Program-made: the position numbers and the translations under genes | Part shown: piece by piece, positions 1 through 5,372 of the stretch | Numbering within the stretch: the first letter of the stretch is position 1 | Layout of the letters: every line of letters starts with the position of its first letter | The notes under the pieces: model-generated | Databases searched by the model: none | What the model saw: the letters and a program-made list of their open reading frames with translations, nothing else | What the model was told of the DNA's origin: nothing | Source of the DNA: Planctomycetaceae bacterium | GTDB lineage: Bacteria; Planctomycetota; Planctomycetia; Pirellulales; Pirellulaceae | NCBI GenBank assembly: GCA_007129635.1 | Contig: SKVE01000425.1 | Coordinates: forward strand, 1 to 5,372 | Direction of reading: 5' to 3' | Length of the DNA stretch: 5,372 bases

Positions 1-216
1 CGGAGCCGCGATGCACGGGTTGACCATCGCGATCGGCAGCAGGTTGTGCCATAGCGTGGGTGGATTGTCCGGGTGATCGATCACCGCCGTGCCGACCGTC
101 GGGCCGCTGTCCAGTTGGATAACGTAGTCGTACCAGGCTTGTGCGGGCCAGTCGGTTTCCGGCTTCAGATGATGAGGCGGCGGTAAATCGACTCGGCCGC
201 CGGGACTGTAAGTGGT
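1..216 (-). pseudogene. C-terminal fragment of a DUF6807/PmoA-like protein, 5'-truncated, runs off window edge
   Basis: Read on the minus strand from 216 to 1, 72 codons are open and contain WYDYVIQLDSG, then VGTAVIDHPDNPP, LWHN and MVNPC. This resembles the late part of DUF6807 (methane oxygenase PmoA) proteins, where a W-x-DY segment is followed by a FDHPxNP-like motif, a W-H pair and an NP; I recognise this by memory of the family pattern, not by a search. In that family the segment is preceded by roughly 150-200 residues. Here the same frame is closed by two consecutive TGA codons (222-217), and glpK ends at 255, so there is no room for the N-terminal part. An ATGATG at 223-218 is in another frame and gives an arginine- and serine-rich translation that looks unlike a protein. 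The only in-frame starts are internal (GTG in GTAVID, ATG in IAMVN). I infer a decayed or truncated gene; a different family with a short N-terminus, or a sequence error, remains possible. Confidence 0.5.
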
Positions 217-254
217 TCATCATCGGCCGAAAACGACTCCCGACCCCCTTGATG

Positions 255-1748
255 TCAAGGCTCTTCCCAAGCCAAAGAACGCTGGACGGCCCGTTTCCAG
301 CGTCTGTAGCGACTGTCGCGCTCGTCCGAGGCCATTTGGGGCGAGAACTGGCGATCCAGGGCCCAGCGCTGGGTGATCTCCTGTTGGTCGTTCCAATAGC
401 CCACGGCCAAGCCCGCCAGGTAGGCCGCTCCCAGGGCGGTGGTTTCGGCCACGACGGGTCGCTGGACGCACGTTCCCAGCACATCGGCCTGCATTTGCAG
501 CATCAGATTGTTGACTGTGGCGCCGCCATCGACCCGCAGTGCGTTCAGCGGGATGCCTGCGTCGGCCTGCATCGCTTCGACCAGATCCCGCGTCTGCCAG
601 ACCATCGATTCGAGGGCAGCACGCGCCAGATGAGCGGCTGAGGTGCCGCGACTGATGCCCAGGATCGTGCCGCGGGCGTACGCATCCCAGTGCGGTGCGC
701 CCAGACCGGTGAATGCGGGGACCATGACCACGCCGTCGCTGTCTTCCACCGAAGCGGCCAACGCCTCGATCTCTGAGGATTGTTGGATCAGGCCCAGCCC
801 ATCGCGGAGCCACTGGACAACCGCACCCGAGACGAACACGGAGCCCTCCAGGCAGTACGTGATCCGCCCATCGATGCCCCAACCGATCGTCGTCAATAGC
901 TTGTTTTTTGAAACCGTCGGACGCTCGCCCGTGTTGAGCAGCAAAAAGCTGCCGGTCCCGTAGGTGTTCTTCGCGGACCCGACGGTAAAGCAGGCTTGGC
1001 CGAACGTCGCGGCCTGTTGATCACCAGCCGCACCGGCGATGGGGATACTCCGTCCCAGCCAATCCGCCTGGGTTTCCCCAAACAGCCCGCTGGACGGCAG
1101 GACTTCGGGCAACATCGCGCGCGGCACATCCAGGATTTCCAGCAACTGGTCATCCCAATCCAAGGTGTGCAGATTGAACAGCAGCGTGCGGCTGGCGTTG
1201 CTGTAATCGGTCACATGCCGAGTCCCCCCGGTCAAGCGCCAGATCAGGAACGAATCGACCGTGCCGAACAGGACTTCGCCCTTTGCGGCCCGCTGCCGCA
1301 GGCCCGGGTTCTGGTCCAAAACATACTTGATTTTCGAGCCCGAAAAGTAGGCGTCGATCACCAGGCCGGTCTTTTCCTGGAACAGCGGTTCCAGACCATC
1401 GGCTCTCAGCCGGTCGCAGATCCCTGCACTGACACGACTCTGCCACACGATCGCATTGCCGACCGGGCGGCCCGTATCGCGTTCCCAAAATACGGCCGTT
1501 TCCCGCTGGTTGGCGACGCCGATCGCCGCGATATCCTCGGCAGAGATGGCCGCGTTCTGCAGCACCTGACGCGCCACGGCCGATTGCGATTCCCAGATGG
1601 CTTCCGGATCGTGCTCGACGATCCCCGGCCGCGGCAGGATCTGCTCGAATTCCTGTTGCGCTGCGGCGACGATCTGGCCATCGTGATCGAACAGGATGGC
1701 TCGACTGGAGGTCGTGCCTTGGTCCAACGCCATAATCAGTTTCGTCAT
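255..1748 (-). CDS. glpK: Glycerol kinase (FGGY family)
   Basis: Cytoplasmic kinase converting glycerol and ATP to sn-glycerol 3-phosphate, the entry step of glycerol catabolism and a supply of phospholipid backbone. The 497 residues match the usual length (E. coli GlpK 502) and align throughout. Visible landmarks are the N-terminal phosphate-binding [10 protein letters not shown] (7-16), glycerol-contacting NQRET (80-84), W102 and Y134, the FGGY signature [12 protein letters not shown] (134-145), AAGDQQAA with the catalytic base D243, NTYGTG (261-266), PAFTGLGAP (344-352), RVDGGA (405-410) and [14 protein letters not shown] (437-450). The E. coli fructose-1,6-bisphosphate loop GGKGGTR is replaced by ADWLGRS (228-234), and that region has no histidine for HPr phosphorylation, so both classical allosteric controls appear absent. 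The start is supported by GGGAG six bases upstream. It follows the alkaline phosphatase gene by 24 bp, consistent with co-transcription. No glpF or glpD is in view. Confidence 0.97.
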   Translation of the reverse strand: MTKLIMALDQGTTSSRAILFDHDGQIVAAAQQEFEQILPRPGIVEHDPEAIWESQSAVARQVLQNAAISAEDIAAIGVANQRETAVFWERDTGRPVGNAIVWQSRVSAGICDRLRADGLEPLFQEKTGLVIDAYFSGSKIKYVLDQNPGLRQRAAKGEVLFGTVDSFLIWRLTGGTRHVTDYSNASRTLLFNLHTLDWDDQLLEILDVPRAMLPEVLPSSGLFGETQADWLGRSIPIAGAAGDQQAATFGQACFTVGSAKNTYGTGSFLLLNTGERPTVSKNKLLTTIGWGIDGRITYCLEGSVFVSGAVVQWLRDGLGLIQQSSEIEALAASVEDSDGVVMVPAFTGLGAPHWDAYARGTILGISRGTSAAHLARAALESMVWQTRDLVEAMQADAGIPLNALRVDGGATVNNLMLQMQADVLGTCVQRPVVAETTALGAAYLAGLAVGYWNDQQEITQRWALDRQFSPQMASDERDSRYRRWKRAVQRSLAWEEP

Positions 1749-1754
1749 GGTTTG

Positions 1755-1759
1755 CTCCC
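1755..1759 (-). promoter_or_regulatory. Shine-Dalgarno site of glpK
   Basis: GGGAG lies six bases before the glpK ATG at 1748. It is the clearest ribosome-binding site in the window and fixes the glpK start, which also matches the N-terminus expected for the family. It sits inside the 24-bp gap after the phosphatase stop codon. Confidence 0.7.
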
Positions 1760-1772
1760 GATCATGTTTCGT

Positions 1773-3212
1773 TTAACGACTTGCTTCTGCGGGTGCTGCG
1801 ACTGGTCCACTCACTGCTCTTGCCATCACGTGAAAAACATCGGTATTGTCCAGATAGGGACCGCGCACCGGATCGGTGCGATCGGCCAGTTCCACGAACC
1901 ACTGGGCGCCGCGTCCCCTGGCGAACACGGGTACCAAAGAATTGGTGTGCTCTTTCGAATGGAATCGGAGCAGCGGCATCTGGCCCGCGCCTTGATCCAC
2001 AATCGGCTGAAACCGATGTTCTTCTTCGGCAGAATCCGGCCCCCAAACCAAGCCGGTTTCATGATCGGCGGTCAGGATCAGCAGCGTTTCATCCCAATCG
2101 CTATTCGCCTCGATCCATTGCACCACCGCTTCGATGGCTTCGACAAACTCGATCTGCTCCTCGATCAACCGAGCGCCCTGGTTACCGTGCCCGGCCCAAT
2201 CGATCGCGCCGCCTTCGACCATCAGCCATAATCCTCGCGGATTTTGCCCCAGTACATTCAAGGCTCCTTGGGTCATCTGCGCCAGCGTGGGGACGTTCGT
2301 CAACCGGGGCGTATCGTACGGGTTTTTGTCATCCGACCCGCCTTTTCGCGCATACTGCAGCGTTCTGGCCACCTGAGCCGTTCCTAGGACTCGTCGAGGC
2401 GTCTTGCCCGACAGCAGCGATTGGAACTCGGCGTTCGTCGAAACCGGCCTGAGTCCGTGATACGTGCCGTCCGGTGTCGCCCGAGCCGCTTCGATCGCCT
2501 CCCACGTCTCTTTCCCGCCCACATAGCGGTGAGTTGGTTCGTTCGTCACGGGGCGTCCGTCATCGTCAAAGTCCGGGTGGCCGGCGCCCATGATCACGTC
2601 CAGGATGCCGTCCCGAATCATCTGGTTGGCGATCGCTTCGTAGTCACTGCGTTTCGCGGCTCGAGCGCCTCCCATTGCTGCGGGGGTCGCATGCGACCAT
2701 TGGACGCTGGCAACGACGCCCGCCGACCGCCCGGATTGTGCGGCGATGTGGGCGATCGTTGGCAGGATGGGACGGTCCAAATCGCTCCAGTTGATGGCGT
2801 TGTTGTACGTCTTGACGCCCGTCGCCAAAGCCGTACCCGCAGCCGCCGAATCAGTAAACATGCGGTTCAGCCAATCGTAGCCCGTTTGACGATCCCATGC
2901 CCGGGCCGGAGCGTAGATCAATTGCCGATCTTGGACGTCAGTCTTCTGCGGAGTATCCGATAGATTCAACGGGTGCGTACTGCAGCCCACTTCGATCCAA
3001 TCGTCGCCATCATACACCTGGGTGCTCTGGCTGCTTTCCGCATCCCAACGCCCTTGGTACATGCTGGCTGCAATCCAATGGTTATACCCCGCGCCGTCCC
3101 CAATCATCAGGATGACGTTCTTGACATCGCCCATCAAGAACCGGGGCGAAAATGCAGAGAGACAAACGACGGTCAAACCGATAAGGCAAATTTTGGTCGT
3201 GCGAGTCTGCAT
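1773..3212 (-). CDS. Exported alkaline phosphatase, PhoA type
   Basis: Phosphomonoesterase of the classical two-zinc, one-magnesium family, predicted to work outside the cytoplasm. Residues 1-28 look like a signal peptide: RTTK, a hydrophobic run ICLIGLTVVCLSAF, then the mature domain opening at VKNVILMIGDG. The active site can be mapped onto E. coli PhoA: D39 (D51), nucleophile S122 in TDSAAAGTALATG (S102), T176 in SHATPAA (T155), E333 and D338 in VEGGAIDWAGH (E322, D327), H342 (H331), D383-H384 in TADHE (D369, H370) and H422 in KEHTNS (H412). H174 stands where E. coli has D153, common in non-enteric members. R188 in AKRSDY is the likely substrate-binding arginine. Length, 479 residues, is normal (E. 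coli 471). It lies 46 bp after purE and 24 bp before glpK. Substrate preference cannot be read from sequence; specificity for monoesters is assumed from the family. The ATG has only a weak AAGAAG-like ribosome site (3219-3224). Confidence 0.95.
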   Translation of the reverse strand: MQTRTTKICLIGLTVVCLSAFSPRFLMGDVKNVILMIGDGAGYNHWIAASMYQGRWDAESSQSTQVYDGDDWIEVGCSTHPLNLSDTPQKTDVQDRQLIYAPARAWDRQTGYDWLNRMFTDSAAAGTALATGVKTYNNAINWSDLDRPILPTIAHIAAQSGRSAGVVASVQWSHATPAAMGGARAAKRSDYEAIANQMIRDGILDVIMGAGHPDFDDDGRPVTNEPTHRYVGGKETWEAIEAARATPDGTYHGLRPVSTNAEFQSLLSGKTPRRVLGTAQVARTLQYARKGGSDDKNPYDTPRLTNVPTLAQMTQGALNVLGQNPRGLWLMVEGGAIDWAGHGNQGARLIEEQIEFVEAIEAVVQWIEANSDWDETLLILTADHETGLVWGPDSAEEEHRFQPIVDQGAGQMPLLRFHSKEHTNSLVPVFARGRGAQWFVELADRTDPVRGPYLDNTDVFHVMARAVSGPVAAPAEASR

Positions 3213-3220
3213 GGATTTCT

Positions 3221-3257
3221 TCTTTCAAAAAAAAGGGCGAGTCCTCGTCATGAAAGA
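3221..3257 (-). promoter_or_regulatory. Inverted repeat overlapping the phosphatase ribosome-binding site
   Basis: In the 46-bp gap between purE and the phosphatase gene, the transcript has TCTTTCA (3257-3251) just after the purE stop and its exact complement TGAAAGA (3227-3221) at the phosphatase ribosome site. Between them lie a CGAG/CTCG pair (3247-3238) and a run of eight T. The second arm overlaps the purine-rich AAGAAG that is the only candidate Shine-Dalgarno. Pairing could therefore hide the site, or translation of purE to its stop could help open it. The arms are A/U-rich and only 7 bp long, so chance is a real alternative. Confidence 0.3.
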
Positions 3258-3258
3258 C

Positions 3259-3774
3259 CTAACCGGCAGCCAGCGTTTCCTGGAACTTGGCATCCTTAGC
3301 CGCGATCGACTCGGCCAATTTGCCTTTGAAATTCACCAACTTATCGGCCAGCGTCGGATCGGCAATCGCCAGGATCTGCACGGCGAACAAACCCGCGTTT
3401 CGCGGGCCGCCCATCCCTACCGCCACACTGACCACTGGGACATCCCCCGGCATCTGGACGGTGGACAACAACGAGTCCAGCCCGCCGAGTTCCGGCGTGG
3501 GAACGGGAAGCCCGATCACCGGCAGCGTGGTATGCGCTGCCACCACGCCCGCCAGATGGGCCGCTCCGCCAGCAGCCGCGATAATCACACGCAACCCTCG
3601 TTCGATGGCGTTGGTCGCATAGCGGGCAACCGCTTCGGGTGTACGGTGAGCACTCATCACATGCGCCTCGTACGGCACGCCAAACTCGTCCAATGCCGCA
3701 GCCGCTTTGCTGATCTTCGGCCAATCACTATCGCTGCCCATCAGAATCCCCACCAACGGCCTGCTGTTTGTCAT
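3259..3774 (-). CDS. purE: N5-carboxyaminoimidazole ribonucleotide mutase, class I PurE
   Basis: Cytoplasmic enzyme of de novo purine synthesis that moves the carboxyl group of N5-CAIR to C4, giving CAIR. At 171 residues it is the standard single-domain size. Visible motifs are the phosphate-binding MGSDSDW (12-18), SAHRTP with catalytic H43 and R44 (41-46), AAAGGAAHLAG (66-76), GLPVPTPELGGLDSLLSTVQMP (88-109) and VAVGMGGPRNAGLFAVQILA (117-136), all in family order. SAHRTP with GSxSD indicates class I, which normally uses N5-CAIR made by PurK; no purK occurs in this window, so it must lie elsewhere or be absent. The chosen ATG is preceded by GGAAAG seven bases upstream. The gene begins 261 bp after the HzsA-like stop, so it probably has its own promoter, and ends 46 bp before the phosphatase start. 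Confidence 0.96.
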   Translation of the reverse strand: MTNSRPLVGILMGSDSDWPKISKAAAALDEFGVPYEAHVMSAHRTPEAVARYATNAIERGLRVIIAAAGGAAHLAGVVAAHTTLPVIGLPVPTPELGGLDSLLSTVQMPGDVPVVSVAVGMGGPRNAGLFAVQILAIADPTLADKLVNFKGKLAESIAAKDAKFQETLAAG

Positions 3775-3781
3775 CGATTCA

Positions 3782-3787
3782 CTTTCC
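3782..3787 (-). promoter_or_regulatory. Probable Shine-Dalgarno site of purE
   Basis: GGAAAG lies seven bases before the purE ATG at 3774. It is an imperfect match to the anti-Shine-Dalgarno sequence but well spaced, and it supports the ATG whose translation gives the normal PurE N-terminus. Confidence 0.45.
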
Positions 3788-3955
3788 GTTCTTGCACAGT
3801 TGTTTACAGAAAAAAAGAGGCTTCAGAACGATTCCCACCTCGAACATCAGCACTCCCCAAGGGGTATCGTGCCCATCTCGCATCAACGCGTCAAGGTCGG
3901 TCCACCCAAAAGAAGTTGTTTTTCCCCGACTTGGCTGTCGTGCCGAGAGAAAGGT

Positions 3956-4012
3956 GCAGGAGCCATTTGCCGGGAACCGGCCCTTCGGGTGCTTTGCACA
4001 AATGACTCCTGC
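3956..4012 (-). repeat. 57-nt cloverleaf-folding inverted-repeat element
   Basis: Plus-strand layout: arm GCAGGAGCCATTTG (3956-3969), CCGG-GAA-CCGG (3970-3980), CCC-TTC-GGG (3981-3989), TGC-TTT-GCA (3990-3998), arm CAAATGACTCCTGC (3999-4012). The two arms pair over 14 positions, and the three inner hairpins tile the interior exactly, leaving no linker base. The single irregular outer pair (3963 with 4005) is C-A on the plus strand but G-U in the minus-strand RNA, the strand on which all neighbouring genes lie. Beyond a 2-nt internal mismatch the stem can continue with AAAG (3950-3953) and CTTT (4015-4018). The element starts 23 nt after the HzsA-like stop codon. Possible identities are a REP-like repeat, a 3'-end or terminator structure of the upstream gene, or a structured RNA. 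I do not recognise it as a named family. Confidence 0.75.
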
Positions 4013-4035
4013 CGCTTTTTGCCTCGATGTGATAT

Positions 4036-5372
4036 TTAGTCGCGGACGGGTGTCGAGTAAGGGTTGGTCGTGCGGCCCATGTAGACGGGATCACCGCGTT
4101 GACGCAAGGTGGGGACGGGTGGGAAGATCAGAGCCTGTGGTAGGATACTGGCTGGCGTCGTGTGTCGTGGCTCGTGACACCCGATGCAGCCTTTGGTTTC
4201 GCCCGGCCGTACATAGTTAAACTCGGTTTCGTGGACCAGCACGCGGTGGTCTTCGTCCAGCAATTCGAAGCGCAAAGGCACATCGGCGGGAACCTCGACG
4301 TAAAACGAACCGTCGGGCAACAGCGGGGTGGTGCCCAGCGTGCGAGTGCGCCACGCGGCGTTGGCGTTGATCGATAGCCCCATCTGAAGCGCTTCGATCA
4401 CCCGGACATACTTGGCCGCAGCATGGTCAAACGGCAGATCGGTGTGAAACACGGAATTGCAATAGATCCGACCGGTCGAGGGACGATCCTCGGGCAACGT
4501 CGACGCCATGTTTTGCGGCACGGCGCGTGGGGCGATCGCCACCGGATGCACGACGCTGAACGCTGGGTCTCGGTACACCAGACGCATCTGACGGGTGGGA
4601 AGATGGAACAGCACCAGATCATACGCCGAACCTCGCAGGTCGTGCCACGGGGCGTGCGAGACCAGGATCCACTGGTCGTCCAGCGGCCAAGGGCTGGTGA
4701 AGCGACCGACCGGATTCTGAGCGTCGTAGGTGTGGATATAAACCTCTTCGCCGCCAGCCAGATTAACCACCTCAGGGAACAGCGGTACTTCGCTGTCCAA
4801 TGGCCCGCTTTCCAAGTCGACCAGGGTCAATCCGGCCGGAGTGATGCAGATCACCTGGCCGTTGGGCATCTCACGAGCCTGGCTGACCGATACGCCGACA
4901 TGGTATCCGCGACGGTGCCAGCCGGATCGCTGATCGCTGAACGGCATCGGGCGCAACGGCGAGTAGAACGATCCTCGCATGGCACCATAGAACGGTTGGT
5001 CGCCCGAACCGTCCGGCAGGATCACGCGCAGCACCGTTTCGATTCGACTCAGACCATACGATTCGCCTCGCACCGGACCCGGGCTGCCATCCTGAGCATA
5101 GAACCGGTAACTGGCATACATCACTCGCCCATCTTGCAATACGTAGGGCTCGTAGTCCTGATTGGGATTGAAAGTGACCTGTTCGATCTGCTCGCTGTCC
5201 GGATCCAACACGTAAAGCGCTCGGGACCGCTCCTGATGATAGTACTCTTGATAGCCGGCTCGGTCGGACGAAAAGATGATCTTGCCGTCCGGCAGGTAGG
5301 CGGGGTCGACATCATTGCAATTGCCGGAGGTCAGTTGTCGGAGGTTGGAGCCATCGACGTCGATCTCGTAAA
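4036..5372 (-). CDS. HzsA-related c-type-heme beta-propeller protein, N-terminus beyond window
   Basis: The visible 444 residues are the C-terminal part; the frame is open to the window edge, so the start is outside. Propeller-type strands appear as YEIDVDGSNLRQLT (1-14), DVDPAYLPDGKIIFSSDR (20-37) and DYEPYVLQDGRVMYASYR (72-89), the WD40/PD40-like repeats typical of the group. Near the end, LLPDGSFYVEVPADVPLRFELLD is followed by GCIGCHEPR, whose CxxCH (395-399) is a covalent heme c site, then a proline-rich tail. This order matches planctomycete proteins named after the alpha subunit of anammox hydrazine synthase. Only one CxxCH is visible, so hydrazine synthase activity is not implied; these proteins are abundant in non-anammox planctomycetes and their function is unknown. 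Heme c attachment requires export, so a signal peptide is expected upstream. A GTG at 5211 could be taken as a start, but the propeller sequence before it argues against that. Confidence 0.88.
   Translation of the reverse strand, partial: YEIDVDGSNLRQLTSGNCNDVDPAYLPDGKIIFSSDRAGYQEYYHQERSRALYVLDPDSEQIEQVTFNPNQDYEPYVLQDGRVMYASYRFYAQDGSPGPVRGESYGLSRIETVLRVILPDGSGDQPFYGAMRGSFYSPLRPMPFSDQRSGWHRRGYHVGVSVSQAREMPNGQVICITPAGLTLVDLESGPLDSEVPLFPEVVNLAGGEEVYIHTYDAQNPVGRFTSPWPLDDQWILVSHAPWHDLRGSAYDLVLFHLPTRQMRLVYRDPAFSVVHPVAIAPRAVPQNMASTLPEDRPSTGRIYCNSVFHTDLPFDHAAAKYVRVIEALQMGLSINANAAWRTRTLGTTPLLPDGSFYVEVPADVPLRFELLDEDHRVLVHETEFNYVRPGETKGCIGCHEPRHTTPASILPQALIFPPVPTLRQRGDPVYMGRTTNPYSTPVRD
4174..4188 (-). 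other. CxxCH heme c attachment site of the HzsA-like protein
   Basis: The codons TGC ATC GGG TGT CAC read C-I-G-C-H within KGCIGCHEPRH. Both cysteines would form thioethers with heme and the histidine would be the proximal ligand. It is the only such motif in the visible part of the protein and lies about 45 residues before the C-terminus. Confidence 0.85.

Larger units (their letters stand above)
3775..4035. other. Intergenic region between the HzsA-like gene and purE
   Basis: This 261-bp gap holds the cloverleaf-like element (3956-4012), a small CCCCAAGGGG palindrome (3855-3864) and a T7 tract in the minus-strand reading (3816-3810). I see no protein-coding signal on either strand and no tRNA. 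A purE promoter probably lies between the element and the purE start, but no convincing -35/-10 pair stands out. Confidence 0.6.

Noticed and set aside
996..2231. Plus-strand open frame of about 411 codons antisense to glpK and the phosphatase
   Set aside because: It runs opposite to two clearly conserved genes and its translation has no recognisable domain and a shadow-like composition rich in R, Q, P and D. Long antisense frames are common in GC-rich coding DNA.
3810..3841. Attenuator-like hairpin before purE: GAGG/CCTC followed by seven T on the minus strand
   Set aside because: The stem is only 4 bp with a 17-nt loop. It is too weak to call as a terminator, although the T-tract placement is suggestive.
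3855..3864. CCCCAAGGGG palindrome as an operator
   Set aside because: It is only four base pairs around a 2-nt centre and does not match an operator I can name.
3865..3894. Possible sigma-70 promoter for purE, TTGACG at 3894-3889
   Set aside because: The -35-like hexamer is good, but no acceptable -10 hexamer lies 16-18 bp downstream; candidates around CGATAC match poorly.
3022..4005. Plus-strand open frame of about 327 codons across the phosphatase start, purE and the intergenic gap
   Set aside because: It is antisense to purE, crosses the cloverleaf element and shows no domain or ribosome site. It is best explained as a shadow frame.
3956..4012. tRNA or tRNA-like gene, because of the cloverleaf shape
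   Set aside because: The 14-bp outer stem, three hairpins of only 3-4 bp with 3-nt loops, 57-nt length and absence of a TTCGA-type T-loop or CCA-end context do not fit a tRNA.
4036..5211. GTG at 5211 as the true start of the HzsA-like protein
   Set aside because: The reading frame stays open to the window edge and the 53 upstream codons encode propeller-type repeats, so the gene starts further upstream.
1..5372. CRISPR array, insertion sequence or defence system
   Set aside because: No spaced direct repeats, transposase motifs or nuclease/effector genes are visible; all complete genes are metabolic or exported enzymes.

Overview
The window looks like chromosomal DNA from a planctomycete, probably of the Pirellulales or Rhodopirellula type. 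The evidence is a c-type-heme protein of the hydrazine-synthase-alpha-like (HzsA-related) group, a DUF6807/PmoA-type sequence, moderately high GC, and widely spaced genes with weak Shine-Dalgarno sequences. The assignment is by family recognition only; there is no rRNA or other phylogenetic marker here.

Every supported gene is on the minus strand, so transcription runs from high to low coordinates. In that order they are: (1) the C-terminal 444 codons of an exported HzsA-like beta-propeller protein with one CxxCH heme site (5372 to 4036, cut by the window edge); (2) a 261-bp gap (4035 to 3775) holding a 57-nt inverted-repeat element that folds as a cloverleaf; (3) purE, class I N5-carboxyaminoimidazole ribonucleotide mutase; (4) after 46 bp, an exported PhoA-type alkaline phosphatase with the catalytic set present; (5) after 24 bp, glpK, glycerol kinase; (6) after a 38-bp gap, a fragment matching the C-terminal part of a DUF6807/PmoA-like protein, with no usable start and no room for its N-terminal half.

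The short gaps suggest that purE, the phosphatase and glpK can share a transcript. The phosphatase and GlpK form a sensible pair: the exported enzyme can strip phosphate from glycerol phosphates outside the cytoplasm, and GlpK re-phosphorylates glycerol once it has entered. PurE has no evident link to that pair, and no purK is in view.

The most unusual signal is the element at 3956-4012. A 14-bp outer stem encloses three mini-hairpins, each with a 3-nt loop, that abut with no linker bases. Its single outer-stem irregularity is a G-U pair in the minus-strand transcript and a C-A mismatch on the plus strand. It could be a REP-like mobile repeat, an unusual 3'-end structure of the upstream gene, or a structured RNA. 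The window alone cannot decide.
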